64,000 nucleotides of DNA from Campylobacter sp. MIT 97-5078 (GCF_006864455.1 NZ_QHLK01000002.1:62001-126000), one strand, 5' to 3'. Shown: positions 1 through 9,779, counted from the first letter of the stretch. Notes: a model not told the origin generated them from the sequence alone. Numbers and translations are program-made.

Positions 1-165
1 TATCCTCAAGCTTGTATAGGTTGTATGGAATGCGAGGTGCATTGTCCAGATTTTGCTATTATGGTGGCGAAAAGAGATGAGTTTAAATTCGCAAAACTTA
101 CCTCAGAAGCCAAAGAAAGAGCAGAAGCTGTAAAGCAAAATAAATATAAAAAATTACAAGGCTGA
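1..165 (+). CDS. oorD: 2-oxoglutarate:acceptor oxidoreductase, delta (ferredoxin-like) subunit, 3' end
   Basis: Only the last 54 codons lie in the window; the gene starts upstream. The visible part contains CIGCMEC followed by a cysteine in HCPD, a ferredoxin-type CxxCxxC...CP iron-sulfur motif, then a charged tail ending in KKLQG. It stops 5 bases before oorA. In Campylobacter and Helicobacter the small delta subunit carries the iron-sulfur clusters that pass electrons from the OorAB catalytic core. Identity is inferred from the motif together with the three downstream oor genes. Confidence 0.9.
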   Translation, partial: YPQACIGCMECEVHCPDFAIMVAKRDEFKFAKLTSEAKERAEAVKQNKYKKLQG

Positions 166-170
166 TTATA

Positions 171-1295
171 ATGAGAGAATTAATATCAACGGGCAATGTC
201 CTAGTGGCAAAAGCAGCCATAGAATGTGGTTGTAGGTTTTTTGGAGGCTATCCTATCACTCCAAGTTCAGAAATCGCACATGAGCTTTCAAAGCTTTTAC
301 CTTTAAATGATGGCACTTTCATTCAAATGGAAGATGAAATTTCAGGCATTAGCGTAAGTATAGGTGCTTCAATGAGTGGAACTAAGGCTATGACGGCAAG
401 TTCGGGTCCGGGAATTTCACTTAAAAGCGAGCAAATCGGCTATGCTTTTATCGCTGAAATTCCTTTGGTTATCGTAAATGTTATGCGAGGCGGTCCTTCA
501 ACTGGACTTCCTACACGCGTAGCACAAGGCGATCTTTGGCAGGCAAAAGCTCCTACACATGGGGATTTTGTAAGCATTGCTTTAGCTCCAGCAAGTTTAG
601 AAGAATCCTACACTGAAACTATTCGTGCTTTTAATTTGGCTGAAAAGCTTATGACTCCGGTATTTTTACTTCTTGATGAAACCGTAGGACATATGAATGG
701 CAAGGCAAAATTACCAGAACTAAATGAACTTGAGATCATTAATAGAGCTAAATTTAGTGGCGATAAAAAAGAGTATAAGCCTTATGCTGCAGCTATGAAT
801 GAGCCAGCTACGCTTAATCCTTTCTTTGAGGGCTACCGCTATCACATTACTGGACTTCATCACGGAGACATAGGCTTTCCAACAGAAGATGGCGATATAG
901 TCAAATATAATATCGAGCGTTTATTTGGCAAAATTCACAGCCGCAAAGATGAAATTTGTAAATTTGAAGAATACAATCTAGAAAAAGCCGAGCTTCTCAT
1001 CATCGCGTATGGAAGCACGAGCAGATCAGTAAAGGAAGCTATTACAAGGCTTAAAGATCAAGGTATAGAAGTAGGGCTTTTCCGTCCCATCACACTTTAT
1101 CCAGTGCATGAAAAAAAGATCGCTGAAGTGGTAAATAAGTTCAAAAAAGTAATGGTATGCGAGCTTAATATGGGGCAGTATCTTGAAGAAGTGCAAAGAG
1201 CGAGTAAAAGAGATGATCTTATCCCTTGTTTAAGAGCAAATGGACGCCCTTTAACACCAAGTGAGATTATGGTAAAGATTAAGGAGAATTTATAA
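171..1295 (+). CDS. oorA: 2-oxoglutarate:acceptor oxidoreductase, alpha subunit
   Basis: 374 residues. The N-terminal pyrimidine-binding domain of 2-oxoacid:ferredoxin oxidoreductases is recognisable by GGYPITPSSE at about residues 25-34, and the C-terminal domain by the 'FRPITLYPVHEKKIAE' stretch. With OorB, OorC and OorD it oxidises 2-oxoglutarate to succinyl-CoA in the cytoplasmic citric acid cycle, replacing the NAD-linked dehydrogenase complex in these microaerophiles. It lies 5 bases after oorD and 1 base before oorB, so it is part of one operon. Length is normal for the family. Confidence 0.96.
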   Translation: MRELISTGNVLVAKAAIECGCRFFGGYPITPSSEIAHELSKLLPLNDGTFIQMEDEISGISVSIGASMSGTKAMTASSGPGISLKSEQIGYAFIAEIPLVIVNVMRGGPSTGLPTRVAQGDLWQAKAPTHGDFVSIALAPASLEESYTETIRAFNLAEKLMTPVFLLLDETVGHMNGKAKLPELNELEIINRAKFSGDKKEYKPYAAAMNEPATLNPFFEGYRYHITGLHHGDIGFPTEDGDIVKYNIERLFGKIHSRKDEICKFEEYNLEKAELLIIAYGSTSRSVKEAITRLKDQGIEVGLFRPITLYPVHEKKIAEVVNKFKKVMVCELNMGQYLEEVQRASKRDDLIPCLRANGRPLTPSEIMVKIKENL

Positions 1296-1296
1296 A

Positions 1297-2142
1297 ATGG
1301 CTTTTGATTATGATGAATATTTACGCGTAGATAAGATGCCTACACAATGGTGCTGGGGCTGTGGAGATGGAGTGGTTTTAAAATGTATCATCAGAGCAGT
1401 GCAAAAGATAGGCTGGAAGATGGATGATGTGTGTTTAGTTTCTGGTATTGGCTGTTCTGGGCGTATGAGTTCTTATGTGAATTGTAACACTGTTCATACA
1501 ACGCATGGCAGGGCTATTGCTTATGCCACAGGCATAAAGTTGGCAAATCCAAACAAAAAAGTCATCGTGGTAAGTGGAGACGGCGATACTTTGGCAATTG
1601 GTGGCAATCATACCATACATGGTTGCAGACGTAATATAGACTTAACTCATATTTTAATTAACAACTTCATTTATGGACTTACAAATTCGCAAACTTCGCC
1701 TACAACTCCGCTTGGTTTTTACACAGTTACAGCTCAAAAGGGCAATATCGATCCAAATTTTGACGCATGTAAGCTTACTATCGCAGCTGGTGCAAGTTTT
1801 GTTGCAAGAGGAAATGTTATCGAAGCAACTAAGCTTGAAAATCTCATTTATAAAGCCTTAGCTCATAATGGCTATAGCTTTGTTGATGTTTTTTCAAACT
1901 GCCACATTAACTTAGGACGCAAAAACAAGATGGGTGAAGCTGTGCAAATGCTTGATTGGATTAAGGGCAGGGTTGTGGATAAGGATAAATTTGAAAAGAT
2001 GGATTATGAGCAAAGGGTGGATAAATTCCCTACAGGCATACTTCATCAAGATGAAAGTAGGGCAGAGTATTGTCATGCGTATGAAGAAGTGCGTAGGGCG
2101 ATGAAAGAAAAAAGAATGGTTGATTTAGGAGTGTTAAAATGA
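1297..2142 (+). CDS. oorB: 2-oxoglutarate:acceptor oxidoreductase, beta (TPP-binding) subunit
   Basis: 281 residues. The thiamine-diphosphate site is visible as GDGDTLAIGG starting at about residue 94 and the N-containing NNFIYGLT at 122-129. The N-terminal CWGCGDG at 19-25 is typical of beta subunits of this family. It forms the catalytic core with OorA. The stop overlaps the oorC start by 4 bases, consistent with translational coupling. Confidence 0.96.
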   Translation: MAFDYDEYLRVDKMPTQWCWGCGDGVVLKCIIRAVQKIGWKMDDVCLVSGIGCSGRMSSYVNCNTVHTTHGRAIAYATGIKLANPNKKVIVVSGDGDTLAIGGNHTIHGCRRNIDLTHILINNFIYGLTNSQTSPTTPLGFYTVTAQKGNIDPNFDACKLTIAAGASFVARGNVIEATKLENLIYKALAHNGYSFVDVFSNCHINLGRKNKMGEAVQMLDWIKGRVVDKDKFEKMDYEQRVDKFPTGILHQDESRAEYCHAYEEVRRAMKEKRMVDLGVLK

Positions 2143-2702
2143 GACATCAGCTTAGATTTGGAGGCGAAGGCGGACAAGGTGTAATTACAGCTGGTGAAAT
2201 TTTAGCTGACGCGGCGATTAAAAGTGGGCGTTTTGCTTTTAAAATTTCAACCTACACCTCTCAAGTAAGAGGTGGTCCTACAAAAGTTGATATAGTTATT
2301 GATGATAAGGACATACTTTTTCCTTATGCAACAGAAGGTGAGATCGAGTTTATGCTTGCAACTGCTAATAAGGGCTATCATGGCTTTAAAGATGGAGTAA
2401 AACCTGGAGGTATCATTGTTATCGAGCCAAATTTGGTACATGCAAAGGATGAGGATTATAAAAAATGGCAGATATTTGAAATTCCTATCATCACTATAGC
2501 CAAAGATGAAGCTGGCAATGTGGCTACTCAATCTGTCGTTGCTCTAGCAATAGCAGCTTTTATGAGCAAGTGTATAGATTTAGAGCTTTTAAAAGAAATC
2601 ATGCTTGAAAGCGTGCCACCAAAAACAAGAGAAGCAAATGCAAAAGCTTATGATTTAGGGCTTAAATACGCTAAAGAGGCAAAGCCTAAAAAAATTGATT
2701 AA
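2139..2702 (+). CDS. oorC: 2-oxoglutarate:acceptor oxidoreductase, gamma subunit
   Basis: 187 residues. The N-terminal GGEGGQGVITAG at about 8-19 is the signature of the gamma domain of 2-oxoacid:ferredoxin oxidoreductases, which binds CoA in related enzymes. It overlaps oorB by 4 bases and ends the operon, in the order D-A-B-C usual for Campylobacter. Convergent with the rRNA methyltransferase gene downstream. Confidence 0.96.
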   Translation: MRHQLRFGGEGGQGVITAGEILADAAIKSGRFAFKISTYTSQVRGGPTKVDIVIDDKDILFPYATEGEIEFMLATANKGYHGFKDGVKPGGIIVIEPNLVHAKDEDYKKWQIFEIPIITIAKDEAGNVATQSVVALAIAAFMSKCIDLELLKEIMLESVPPKTREANAKAYDLGLKYAKEAKPKKID

Positions 2703-2736
2703 TAATTTTGTAAAGATTCTTTCTTGTTTTTTCTTC

Positions 2737-2760
2737 TTGAGCCTTATTTTTAAGGTTCAA
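2737..2760. repeat. Inverted repeat between convergent operons, possible terminator
   Basis: The arms TTGAGCCTTA and TAAGGTTCAA can pair over 10 positions with one G-T, separated by TTTT. It sits between oorC and the convergent methyltransferase gene, where a bidirectional terminator would be expected. No U-rich run follows on either strand, so intrinsic termination is only a possibility. Confidence 0.4.
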
Positions 2761-2860
2761 ACTTAATACATATCCATTACTTAAAGAGTATATTCTAAAA
2801 AATGTAAAAAATACAAAACAGACGACTACAGACCATAGTCCTTAGAAATAAAATAAGCCT

Positions 2861-3751
2861 TTACAACTTTTTAATCTTAGCCATAAAAAAGCCATCATTA
2901 AAATCATCAGCGATGACTCTTCTAGCATTATTTGCAAGGTTTTTATGTGTTGAAAAGGCTTGAATGCTTGCAGTATTTTCAAGCTTTAAAGGCAAAAACT
3001 CAAATTTAAATTCACTATTTAAAGCATTTTCAAGCACTTCTTCATTTTCTTCTTTTAAAAAAGTGCAGGTGCTATATACTAACTCACCACCTACTTTTAA
3101 GGCTTTTAAAGCAGAATGCAAGAGCTTTTTTTGAAGCAAGGCTATGTTTTTAAGTTCTTTTGGATTTTTTTCTAGTTTGAGTCCAAATTTTGCAAAACTT
3201 GAGCATGGAGCATCAAGCAAGATTTTATCAAATTTCAAAGGACAAAGTCGCCCTATGATTTTGCCATCTTTATGAAAAGCTTTTGCCTTTATCCCATAAC
3301 GTAAAAGATTATTTTTAAGTGTGAAAAAGCGTTCTTTGCTTGCCTCAACACAAGCTAATTCGCCTTTATTGCACATAAAATTGGCTAAATTTATACTCTT
3401 TCCACCCGGAGCTGCGCATAGATCAAGCACCTTTTGATCGCTTTTTGGATCAAGATTTTTTGCACACAAGTATGAGCTGTAATTTTGCACATAAAAAAAG
3501 CCTTGCGAGAAAATTTGAAGATGAGTGAGTATGCCTTTGTCTCCAAAGGCGATTTTATAAAAATTTTCATCGATTTTTTTAAAAGTGATATTTGCTTTTG
3601 TAAGTTCTTTTTCAAAATTTAAAATATTGCATTTTAAACTATTTACAAACACGCCTATGTCTTTATTTTGTGTAAAAGAGTGTAAAATTCTTTGGCTTAA
3701 GTCTTGTCCGTAAAGTTCTATAAGATAAGCTTTTAAGTCAAAGTAAGCCAA
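2861..3751 (-). CDS. RsmB/NOL1/NOP2-family (cytosine-C5) RNA methyltransferase
   Basis: 296 residues, shorter than E. coli RsmB because the N-terminal NusB-like domain is absent. The SAM-binding motif LCAAPGGK is at 111-118. Motif IV DAPCSSF has its cysteine at 183, and motif VI STCTF has the catalytic cysteine at 229, the two-cysteine arrangement of m5C RNA methyltransferases. The substrate is probably 16S rRNA; the exact position cannot be read from sequence. The start overlaps the end of ruvX by 14 bases. Confidence 0.88.
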   Translation of the reverse strand: MAYFDLKAYLIELYGQDLSQRILHSFTQNKDIGVFVNSLKCNILNFEKELTKANITFKKIDENFYKIAFGDKGILTHLQIFSQGFFYVQNYSSYLCAKNLDPKSDQKVLDLCAAPGGKSINLANFMCNKGELACVEASKERFFTLKNNLLRYGIKAKAFHKDGKIIGRLCPLKFDKILLDAPCSSFAKFGLKLEKNPKELKNIALLQKKLLHSALKALKVGGELVYSTCTFLKEENEEVLENALNSEFKFEFLPLKLENTASIQAFSTHKNLANNARRVIADDFNDGFFMAKIKKL

Positions 3752-4115
3752 AATAATCCTTTGCCATGAGTAAAGCTGCTAAAGAATCACTCTTGCCGTC
3801 TTTTTGTGTGCTTAAAGAGCGAAGTTTTGAAACATCTTTGCTTGTAAAACTTTCATCTATAAAGCAAATTTCACCCTTAAAATCAAGCAAAGAGATAAAA
3901 TGTTTTATCCTTTTTTGCATACTTTCATCAGAATTTGAACCTTTGCCAACAAGCAAGAGCGAAATTTGATACTCTTTTAAAAGTTTTTTAAGCTCATTTG
4001 CGGCTTGATTGCGATTTTTTCTTAATATAGCTTGAAGAGGGATAGCAACTTGAGAATTTATGCACAGTGCGATACCCATGCGTTTTAAACCCCAATCAAG
4101 CACTAAAGCATTCAA
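3738..4115 (-). CDS. ruvX: Putative Holliday junction resolvase / pre-16S rRNA nuclease YqgF
   Basis: 125 residues, short but typical of epsilonproteobacterial YqgF. The RNase H-like fold motifs are present: [13 protein letters not shown] with Asp7, LLVGKGS in the middle and FIDESFTS with Asp87/Glu88 near the end. The family acts in 16S rRNA 5'-end maturation and has been proposed to resolve Holliday junctions. It overlaps dprA by 4 bases and the methyltransferase by 14 bases. Confidence 0.88.
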   Translation of the reverse strand: MNALVLDWGLKRMGIALCINSQVAIPLQAILRKNRNQAANELKKLLKEYQISLLLVGKGSNSDESMQKRIKHFISLLDFKGEICFIDESFTSKDVSKLRSLSTQKDGKSDSLAALLMAKDYFGLL

Positions 4116-4900
4116 TCAAGCACCTTTATAAACACGCCTTGTATGTCTATTTTGCCTTCAAGCTCATATTCATAGACTTTTGCTCCAAATCGAGCTAAGG
4201 CCTCTTCTAAGCTTACACCTTGCTTGCAAAAGCTTAAAAACTCATCATTTTGTTCTTTTTGCATGATCGTGCCAAAGTGCGAGGCATAGTCATGAAAGTC
4301 ATAAATAAGACGAGCTTTATTTTGGGCAAGCAAAAAATTTGTGCCCTCGCTTTCACCCTTTCTTTGTGGCAGCACAAAAAGTTTTTTTTCAAACTTTAAG
4401 GCTAAATTTGCACTTGCAAAAGAACCACTTTTCAAATCCGCTTCAGCGATGATAATATGCTCACAAAGTGCTATGATAAGGCGGTTTCTTAGTAAAAAGT
4501 CGTAGCGTTTTGGGCTATATTTTTTTTCTTTTTCACTTAGGGCTAAACCTTTTTCATAAATTTGTTTGATGATAGGGGCATTACTTTGAGGATAAATCAA
4601 ATCAAGTGAATTAGCAAAAATACCTATAGTGCAAGGCATAGCTCCTAAATGAGCGTTAATATCAACGCCGATTGCTCCGCCACTTACCACGCAAACACCA
4701 AGTTTTGAGAGCAAAGAGGCTAGCTCTAAAACACATTCTTTGGTATAAACACTCATTTTTCTTGAACCAATAATCGCAACTTTTGGCTTTTTCAGTAAGT
4801 GTATATTGCCTTTGTAATACAGCTTTGAAGGTGGATTTTTAAGGCTTAAGAGTTCGTTTGGTAGATCATTAAGCACTTTAATCATACTTATACACTTCAT
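4112..4900 (-). CDS. dprA: DNA processing protein DprA (natural transformation)
   Basis: 262 residues, essentially only the Rossmann-like core of DprA. GSRKMS at 45-50 and [12 protein letters not shown] near 73-84 are the diagnostic motifs; [14 protein letters not shown] follows near 158. DprA binds incoming single-stranded DNA in the cytoplasm and loads RecA. The N-terminal SAM and C-terminal winged-helix domains of longer homologues are missing or very reduced, as is usual in Campylobacter. It overlaps both neighbours (4 bases with ruvX, 23 with the deacetylase-like gene). Confidence 0.92.
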   Translation of the reverse strand: MKCISMIKVLNDLPNELLSLKNPPSKLYYKGNIHLLKKPKVAIIGSRKMSVYTKECVLELASLLSKLGVCVVSGGAIGVDINAHLGAMPCTIGIFANSLDLIYPQSNAPIIKQIYEKGLALSEKEKKYSPKRYDFLLRNRLIIALCEHIIIAEADLKSGSFASANLALKFEKKLFVLPQRKGESEGTNFLLAQNKARLIYDFHDYASHFGTIMQKEQNDEFLSFCKQGVSLEEALARFGAKVYEYELEGKIDIQGVFIKVLD

Positions 4901-6041
4901 TCAAATACACAAGCTCAACACTTTGAAGCAGATCTTTGCTTTGCTCTAAAGCTTTAAAAGTGTTTTTGCGTGGGTGTGCTATGGCTATAGCAAAGCCTTT
5001 TTTTTGAGCTAAGGCAACAGCTTTTGCAAGTTCTTTTTTGATCTTTTTCACCTCATCTTCATTGTCAAGAAAAATATCTCTTTTGATATACAACTTTTGA
5101 AATTGAGGTGCAAGCTTAACAGCTTTGCTCGAGCCTATAGTTATAGAATCTACAAAGATAAAATTGTATTTTTTAAAAGCTTTAAATAGCTTTTCCATTG
5201 CTTTTTCGTCACTGGTAAATAAGCTCCCTGTATGGTTATTGATAAATTTTAAGCCAGTAAAATCTTTATAAATTTCAGCTATCCTTGCATCAATTTGTTC
5301 TTGAGTATCGTTTGGTTGCAAAGTTCTTCTTTCTTCTCTTTTAAAATGAAGAGCAGCTAAAGGTAAATGCACCATAAAAAAGTCAAATTCTCTTGCAAAT
5401 TCCTTCGTGTGAGGGTGGTTTTTATCGCTTGGGAAAAAAGAGGGTATGAGTTTAAGCCCTGTTTTTTTGAGTGCTTTTACTTGATCTTTGCTTGCCATAT
5501 CATCGATAATGATAGCGAGTTTGGCTTTTTTTGTATCATTTTTGAAATTTATGTTTTGTGGTTTTTGAGGGAGTTGTGACGCGTCGTTTTGACTTAAACT
5601 TGCATTGAATTCAAGTGTGATATTTGCTTCGTTTTTATTTGAAAAAGTGCTTAAATTTTCTTCTTTTAAGGGTTCTAAAGGAAATGCAAAAAAGTCAAAA
5701 TATGCTTTTTGATTAAGTAAAATTTGATTTTGATTGAGTTTGAAATTTGCAAAAAATTCATTTGTAGCATTTGTTTCTGTAGTGTTTTTTTCTTGACTTT
5801 GCCAAAGAGCGGAGGTGTCTTTGTTTGTGTTATTTTCATCATCAGCTATATAATCAGCAAATAAGCCTTTTATAAGCTTTTTACTTTCATTTTCTTCTTG
5901 TGTTTGAATTTGATGAAGCGTATCTTCTTGTGCGAGTTTAAGTTCTTTTTTAGGATTAAAATCCATAAAAACAAAAAATAGCCCGCAAAGCAGGGTAATG
6001 CCAATAAATATAAAAAGAATAAGGGTTTTATTTTTAAACAT
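4878..6041 (-). CDS. Divergent polysaccharide deacetylase family protein (YibQ-like)
   Basis: 387 residues. A transmembrane or uncleaved signal segment lies at about 7-26. A low-complexity, Asn/Thr/Gln-rich linker covers about 35-170. The C-terminal half is the divergent polysaccharide deacetylase domain, with IIIDDMAS (Asp180/Asp181), NHPHTKEF and FFMVHLPL, which supply the expected Asp and His residues. It is probably periplasmic and inner-membrane anchored. The substrate is unknown for this family. Confidence 0.8.
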   Translation of the reverse strand: MFKNKTLILFIFIGITLLCGLFFVFMDFNPKKELKLAQEDTLHQIQTQEENESKKLIKGLFADYIADDENNTNKDTSALWQSQEKNTTETNATNEFFANFKLNQNQILLNQKAYFDFFAFPLEPLKEENLSTFSNKNEANITLEFNASLSQNDASQLPQKPQNINFKNDTKKAKLAIIIDDMASKDQVKALKKTGLKLIPSFFPSDKNHPHTKEFAREFDFFMVHLPLAALHFKREERRTLQPNDTQEQIDARIAEIYKDFTGLKFINNHTGSLFTSDEKAMEKLFKAFKKYNFIFVDSITIGSSKAVKLAPQFQKLYIKRDIFLDNEDEVKKIKKELAKAVALAQKKGFAIAIAHPRKNTFKALEQSKDLLQSVELVYLNEVYKYD

Positions 6042-6082
6042 AATGAATTGTATTCAGCCTTTTATTTTTAAAAAATTAGGAA

Positions 6083-6088
6083 ATTATA
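6083..6088 (-). promoter_or_regulatory. -10 element for the deacetylase-dprA-ruvX-methyltransferase operon
   Basis: The minus strand reads TTTATTTGTTATAAT, with a perfect TATAAT 42 bases upstream of the start at 6041. Campylobacter sigma-70 promoters usually lack a conserved -35 box and have T-rich upstream DNA, as here. Confidence 0.55.
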
Positions 6089-6169
6089 ACAAATAAACAT
6101 TCTTTTTAAATATTTTTTGTGTAAAATTGTGTTTAAAACCTAAAATACGTATTTATAAAGATAAAAAAA

Positions 6170-8104
6170 GTGAAAGAATTTTTAAAAGCACTCAGCTTTG
6201 GACTTGAAGAAAAACAGCTTCTCAATGAATTTAAACAAATTTTAAGAGAGCTTGTTTCAAAAGACATAGTTAAAGAATACAAGCATAAATTTTACCTTAA
6301 CAACAGCTTTGTTTTTGGAAAAATAGATATTTCAAGCAAACAAACAGGCTTTTTAGAAGTCTTTAATGAAGGCTTTGAAAGAGATTTGCTTATAGAACAC
6401 AAAGACTTAAACACAGCAAATTATCAAGATATAGTCGTTTGCAAGCTTTTGCCCTCGCGTAAAAAACGTCCAAAAGCTAAAGTTGTAATGGTGCTTAAAA
6501 GGGCAAATAAAAGCTCCTTGCTTGTTAGTAAAAAACAAGGTAATCTTATACTTGGCATGAATATCAAAACAGGCTTAATGCAAAACTTAAAAGCAAGTCA
6601 AAAAAGCCTTAAAGCTCTGCCACTTGGCACTATACTTAAGGTAGAAAATGAAAACAATACCATAATTGAGGTGTTAGGACATATTGATGATGAATGTGTT
6701 GATGAAAAAATTTCACTTGCTTTATATAATAAAAACGAGGTTTTTACGCAAAGTTGTCTTGAGGAAGCTGAAGCATATGGGGATTTTGTTGAAGCAAGTA
6801 TGTATGAAGATAGGCTTGATTTGAGGCATTTAAACTTTTGCACTATTGATCCAATCGACGCAAAAGACTTTGATGATGCGATCTTTTATGATGAAAAAGC
6901 AAGAGAACTTTTTGTGGCGATTGCTGATGTGAGCGAGTATGTGGCTGCTTATAGTGCCTTAGATAAAGAAGCAAGAGCAAGGGGTTTTTCGATCTATTTT
7001 CCACATAAAGCCATTCCTATGTTGCCTCAAAAATTAAGCGAAAATATCTGTTCTTTAAAGCCAAATGAAGATCGTCTTGTTTTTGGTTTTAAATTTAGTT
7101 TTAATGAAACTGGCGAAGTGCTTAAAAAAGAGCTTTTTGAGGGGATTATTAATTCAAAAGCAAGATTTCATTATGATGAGGTTGATGAATTTTTGGAGAA
7201 AAAGCCAAATTTAAGTGCGTTTAACTGGCTTTATGCGCTTTTTAAGCTGACGCAAATACTCAGAAAAAGACGTCTTAAAAATGCCTTTGAGTTCCATACT
7301 TTAGAGCTTAAAATGATCCTAAATGAAAAGCAAGAGCTTGTAGCTACACGTTATGAGAGCGATACGCCCTCGCATGCTTTGATCGAAGATTGTATGCTTT
7401 TGGCAAACAAAGCGGCTGCAAAGCTCATAGAAACGGGTGTTTTTAGAAATCATCTTCCAGCTGATCGCAAAAAAATCACCAAACTCATCGCAGAGCTAGC
7501 TAGCCTTGGCATTGACGCAAAATTAAAAGCAAATTTGTTTGAGTTTATCAAAGATGTGCAAGCTTTAGCTCAAGATTTAGGCATTAGAGAAGAAGTTGAT
7601 AAACTTATCATTAAAGCACAAAAAAGGGCTGAATATGCGAGTGAAAATTTAGGACATTTTGGCTTGGGTTTTGAGCGTTATGCTCATTTTACAAGTCCTA
7701 TTAGAAGGTATTCTGATCTTGTTTTGCATAGACTTTTAAAAGCAAAATTAAGAAAAGATGAAAAAACATTTAAATATTTGCTTTTAAATATAAATAACAC
7801 TTGTGAAAGTTTAAGCGTGCTTGAAAGAGAAGCTGATAAGGTAGCGTTTGACTTTATGGATAGGAAATTTGCTCGCTGGGCAAAAAAACATTTGCACGAG
7901 CGTTTCAGAGCTTTCGTGAGTGAAAATATCAATATTAACATAGCCAAGCTCGATGATGAGTTTAAAGGTGCAGAGTTGATTTTGCTTGATGAAAGTGTCA
8001 ATTTGCTTCAGAAAGTTGAGCTTGAAATTTGTGATGTTGATATTATAATGGCGAAAATTTTTGCTAAAATTACACAAAATTTAGAGAGCTTGGAGCGAAA
8101 ATAA
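6170..8104 (+). CDS. rnr: Ribonuclease R family 3'-5' exoribonuclease
   Basis: 644 residues with a GTG start at 6170. It is shorter than E. coli RNase R (813). The RNB catalytic motif IDPIDAKDFDDA holds Asp227, Asp233, Asp235 and Asp236, the counterparts of the metal-binding aspartates of RNase II. A cold-shock-like domain lies in the N-terminal third. The C-terminal S1 region is short and poorly recognisable. It degrades structured RNA in the cytoplasm. It ends 1 base into holA (shared A of TAATG). Confidence 0.92.
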   Translation: MKEFLKALSFGLEEKQLLNEFKQILRELVSKDIVKEYKHKFYLNNSFVFGKIDISSKQTGFLEVFNEGFERDLLIEHKDLNTANYQDIVVCKLLPSRKKRPKAKVVMVLKRANKSSLLVSKKQGNLILGMNIKTGLMQNLKASQKSLKALPLGTILKVENENNTIIEVLGHIDDECVDEKISLALYNKNEVFTQSCLEEAEAYGDFVEASMYEDRLDLRHLNFCTIDPIDAKDFDDAIFYDEKARELFVAIADVSEYVAAYSALDKEARARGFSIYFPHKAIPMLPQKLSENICSLKPNEDRLVFGFKFSFNETGEVLKKELFEGIINSKARFHYDEVDEFLEKKPNLSAFNWLYALFKLTQILRKRRLKNAFEFHTLELKMILNEKQELVATRYESDTPSHALIEDCMLLANKAAAKLIETGVFRNHLPADRKKITKLIAELASLGIDAKLKANLFEFIKDVQALAQDLGIREEVDKLIIKAQKRAEYASENLGHFGLGFERYAHFTSPIRRYSDLVLHRLLKAKLRKDEKTFKYLLLNINNTCESLSVLEREADKVAFDFMDRKFARWAKKHLHERFRAFVSENININIAKLDDEFKGAELILLDESVNLLQKVELEICDVDIIMAKIFAKITQNLESLERK

Positions 8105-9084
8105 TGTATAGAAAGGATTTGCAGAATTTATTAAAAGGCAATTATTTTCCGCATTTTTTTGCTTTATATGGGGCAGATGATTTTCAAACCGAGCTTTTTG
8201 CAAGCTTTATCAAAGAAAAATTTGGCGTTGATGAATGCTTAAAGCTTTATTTTGAGGAGTATGATTTTGCAAGGGCGAGCGATTATTTGGCGAGCACTTC
8301 TTTGTTTAGTGAAAAAAAACTGCTTGAATTAAAATGCTTTAAAAAGCCCAGCAAAAAAGAGCTTGAAGCCTTAATCAGTCTTTGCAAGCAAAGCGAAGAT
8401 AATTTCTTTTTATTTGAGTTATATGATGAATCAAGCAAACAAAATGAGCTTGAAAAAAGCTTTGAGAATAATTTTGCACGATTTTTTAAACCAAACTCAG
8501 CCAAAGAAGGTATAGAACTTTTAAGTTTAAAAGCAAAAGAACTTGACATTAACGCAACGCATAATGCCTTGCTTTTTTTATATCAAAATTTTGATGAAAA
8601 CTTATATCTTGCTTCAAGTGAGCTTAATAAATTTGCTGGTTTAAGTATAGATGAAAACATGGTTGAAAAGTATTGTTTTAGTCTTAGTGTGCTTGGTTTT
8701 GAAAGTTTTTTTGAACAGCTTTTGCAAGGCAAGGACTTAAGAGTTGAGCTTGAAAAATTCTTAGAAAATTTCAACGAAATTGCCTTGCTTAACTCTTTAT
8801 CAAGCAATTTTTATCGTCTTTTTAAGATTAACTTATACGCTAAAATTCACGGCAAGGTTGATTTAAAAGAACTTTTAGGCTATGTTCCACCACCAAATGT
8901 AGCTAGCAAGCTTCAAACACAAGCCTTTGCATTAAGTCTAGCTCAATATCAAAAAATCTTTTTTTTATGCTTGCAAAGCGAATATGAACTTAAAACAAAT
9001 TCAAAACTTACCAAAAAAGAGTTTCTTATCTCCACTTTGCTCGAGCTTAGTCAAATCCTTAAAAATAAAAAAGAATTTAAATAA
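8104..9084 (+). CDS. holA: DNA polymerase III subunit delta
   Basis: 326 residues, usual length for HolA. The N-terminal YFPHFFALYGADDFQTELF resembles the clamp-loader delta AAA+-like domain, which lacks a Walker A motif, and the C-terminal part is helical. It opens the beta clamp as part of the clamp loader. Start overlaps the rnr stop (TAATG). The rnr-holA pair is conserved in Campylobacter. Confidence 0.88.
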   Translation: MYRKDLQNLLKGNYFPHFFALYGADDFQTELFASFIKEKFGVDECLKLYFEEYDFARASDYLASTSLFSEKKLLELKCFKKPSKKELEALISLCKQSEDNFFLFELYDESSKQNELEKSFENNFARFFKPNSAKEGIELLSLKAKELDINATHNALLFLYQNFDENLYLASSELNKFAGLSIDENMVEKYCFSLSVLGFESFFEQLLQGKDLRVELEKFLENFNEIALLNSLSSNFYRLFKINLYAKIHGKVDLKELLGYVPPPNVASKLQTQAFALSLAQYQKIFFLCLQSEYELKTNSKLTKKEFLISTLLELSQILKNKKEFK

Positions 9085-9153
9085 GGCTTTATTTATCATT
9101 TATTTAAGCTTCGCTGTTACAATTTTTTCATATTTAAAATAAAAGGAGAAAAG

Positions 9154-9750
9154 ATGAAAAAATCAGTAGCCATAGTTGGTGGAAGTATAGCAGGATTGAG
9201 TGCGGCTTTAGTTTTAGCTTCGGCAAAAAATGCTGAACTTGATTTTGAAATCACTATTATCGATGATGACAAGGCAGATTTGAAGGCTGTCGCGATTTAT
9301 AATGTGCCTTTGTTTCCAAAAGGAATTCAAGGTAAAGAAATTATTGAACACACAAAAAAACAAATCGATGATCTGCTAAAAGTGAAGTATGTAAGTGGTA
9401 CGATTAGCGAAATTAGTGGCTCTAAGGGAGATTTTAGCCTTAAGGGTGCTAGTCAGGAGATAAAAGTTGAGTATATTATCCTTGCTACAGGTGCTTCAAG
9501 GTTTGAAATTTCAGGCTTAGGCGATATAGTTAAGCCTCATGAGTTGATGAACAAACCGGGTAAAATTCGCCTTGCCTACAGCGGACGCCAAGAAGTAAAA
9601 CCGGGTATTTATGTAGGTGGTTTGGCTTCTGGGGTTACAACTATGGTAACTTGTGCAATGGGAAGTGGTGCAGAAGCAGCTTGTGCCGTGCTTAGTGATA
9701 TAAAATGTGCGGTAAGCATAGTGCATGACACACCAACAAGTCGTGCATAA
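9154..9750 (+). CDS. Short single-domain FAD-dependent oxidoreductase-like protein
   Basis: 198 residues. The N-terminal GGSIAGLSA at 9-17 is a Rossmann dinucleotide-binding motif. ILATGAS lies near residue 110, and PGIYVGGLASGV near the end resembles the second FAD motif of thioredoxin-reductase-like enzymes, but with Leu where Asp is usual (GD). The inserted NAD(P)H domain and CxxC of thioredoxin reductase are absent, which explains the short length. A good ribosome-binding site (AAAAGGAG) precedes the ATG. The electron donor and substrate are unknown; it may be a stand-alone FAD domain or need a partner. Confidence 0.7.
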   Translation: MKKSVAIVGGSIAGLSAALVLASAKNAELDFEITIIDDDKADLKAVAIYNVPLFPKGIQGKEIIEHTKKQIDDLLKVKYVSGTISEISGSKGDFSLKGASQEIKVEYIILATGASRFEISGLGDIVKPHELMNKPGKIRLAYSGRQEVKPGIYVGGLASGVTTMVTCAMGSGAEAACAVLSDIKCAVSIVHDTPTSRA

Positions 9751-9757
9751 AACCTAT

Positions 9758-9779
9758 GCTCAAGTCTTTTGGCTTGAGC
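9758..9779 (+). terminator. Putative intrinsic terminator after the flavoprotein gene
   Basis: GCTCAAG and CTTGAGC form a perfect 7-bp stem with an 8-base loop, followed by TTATTTAATCTTTATTT. It begins 8 bases after the stop codon. Confidence 0.6.
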
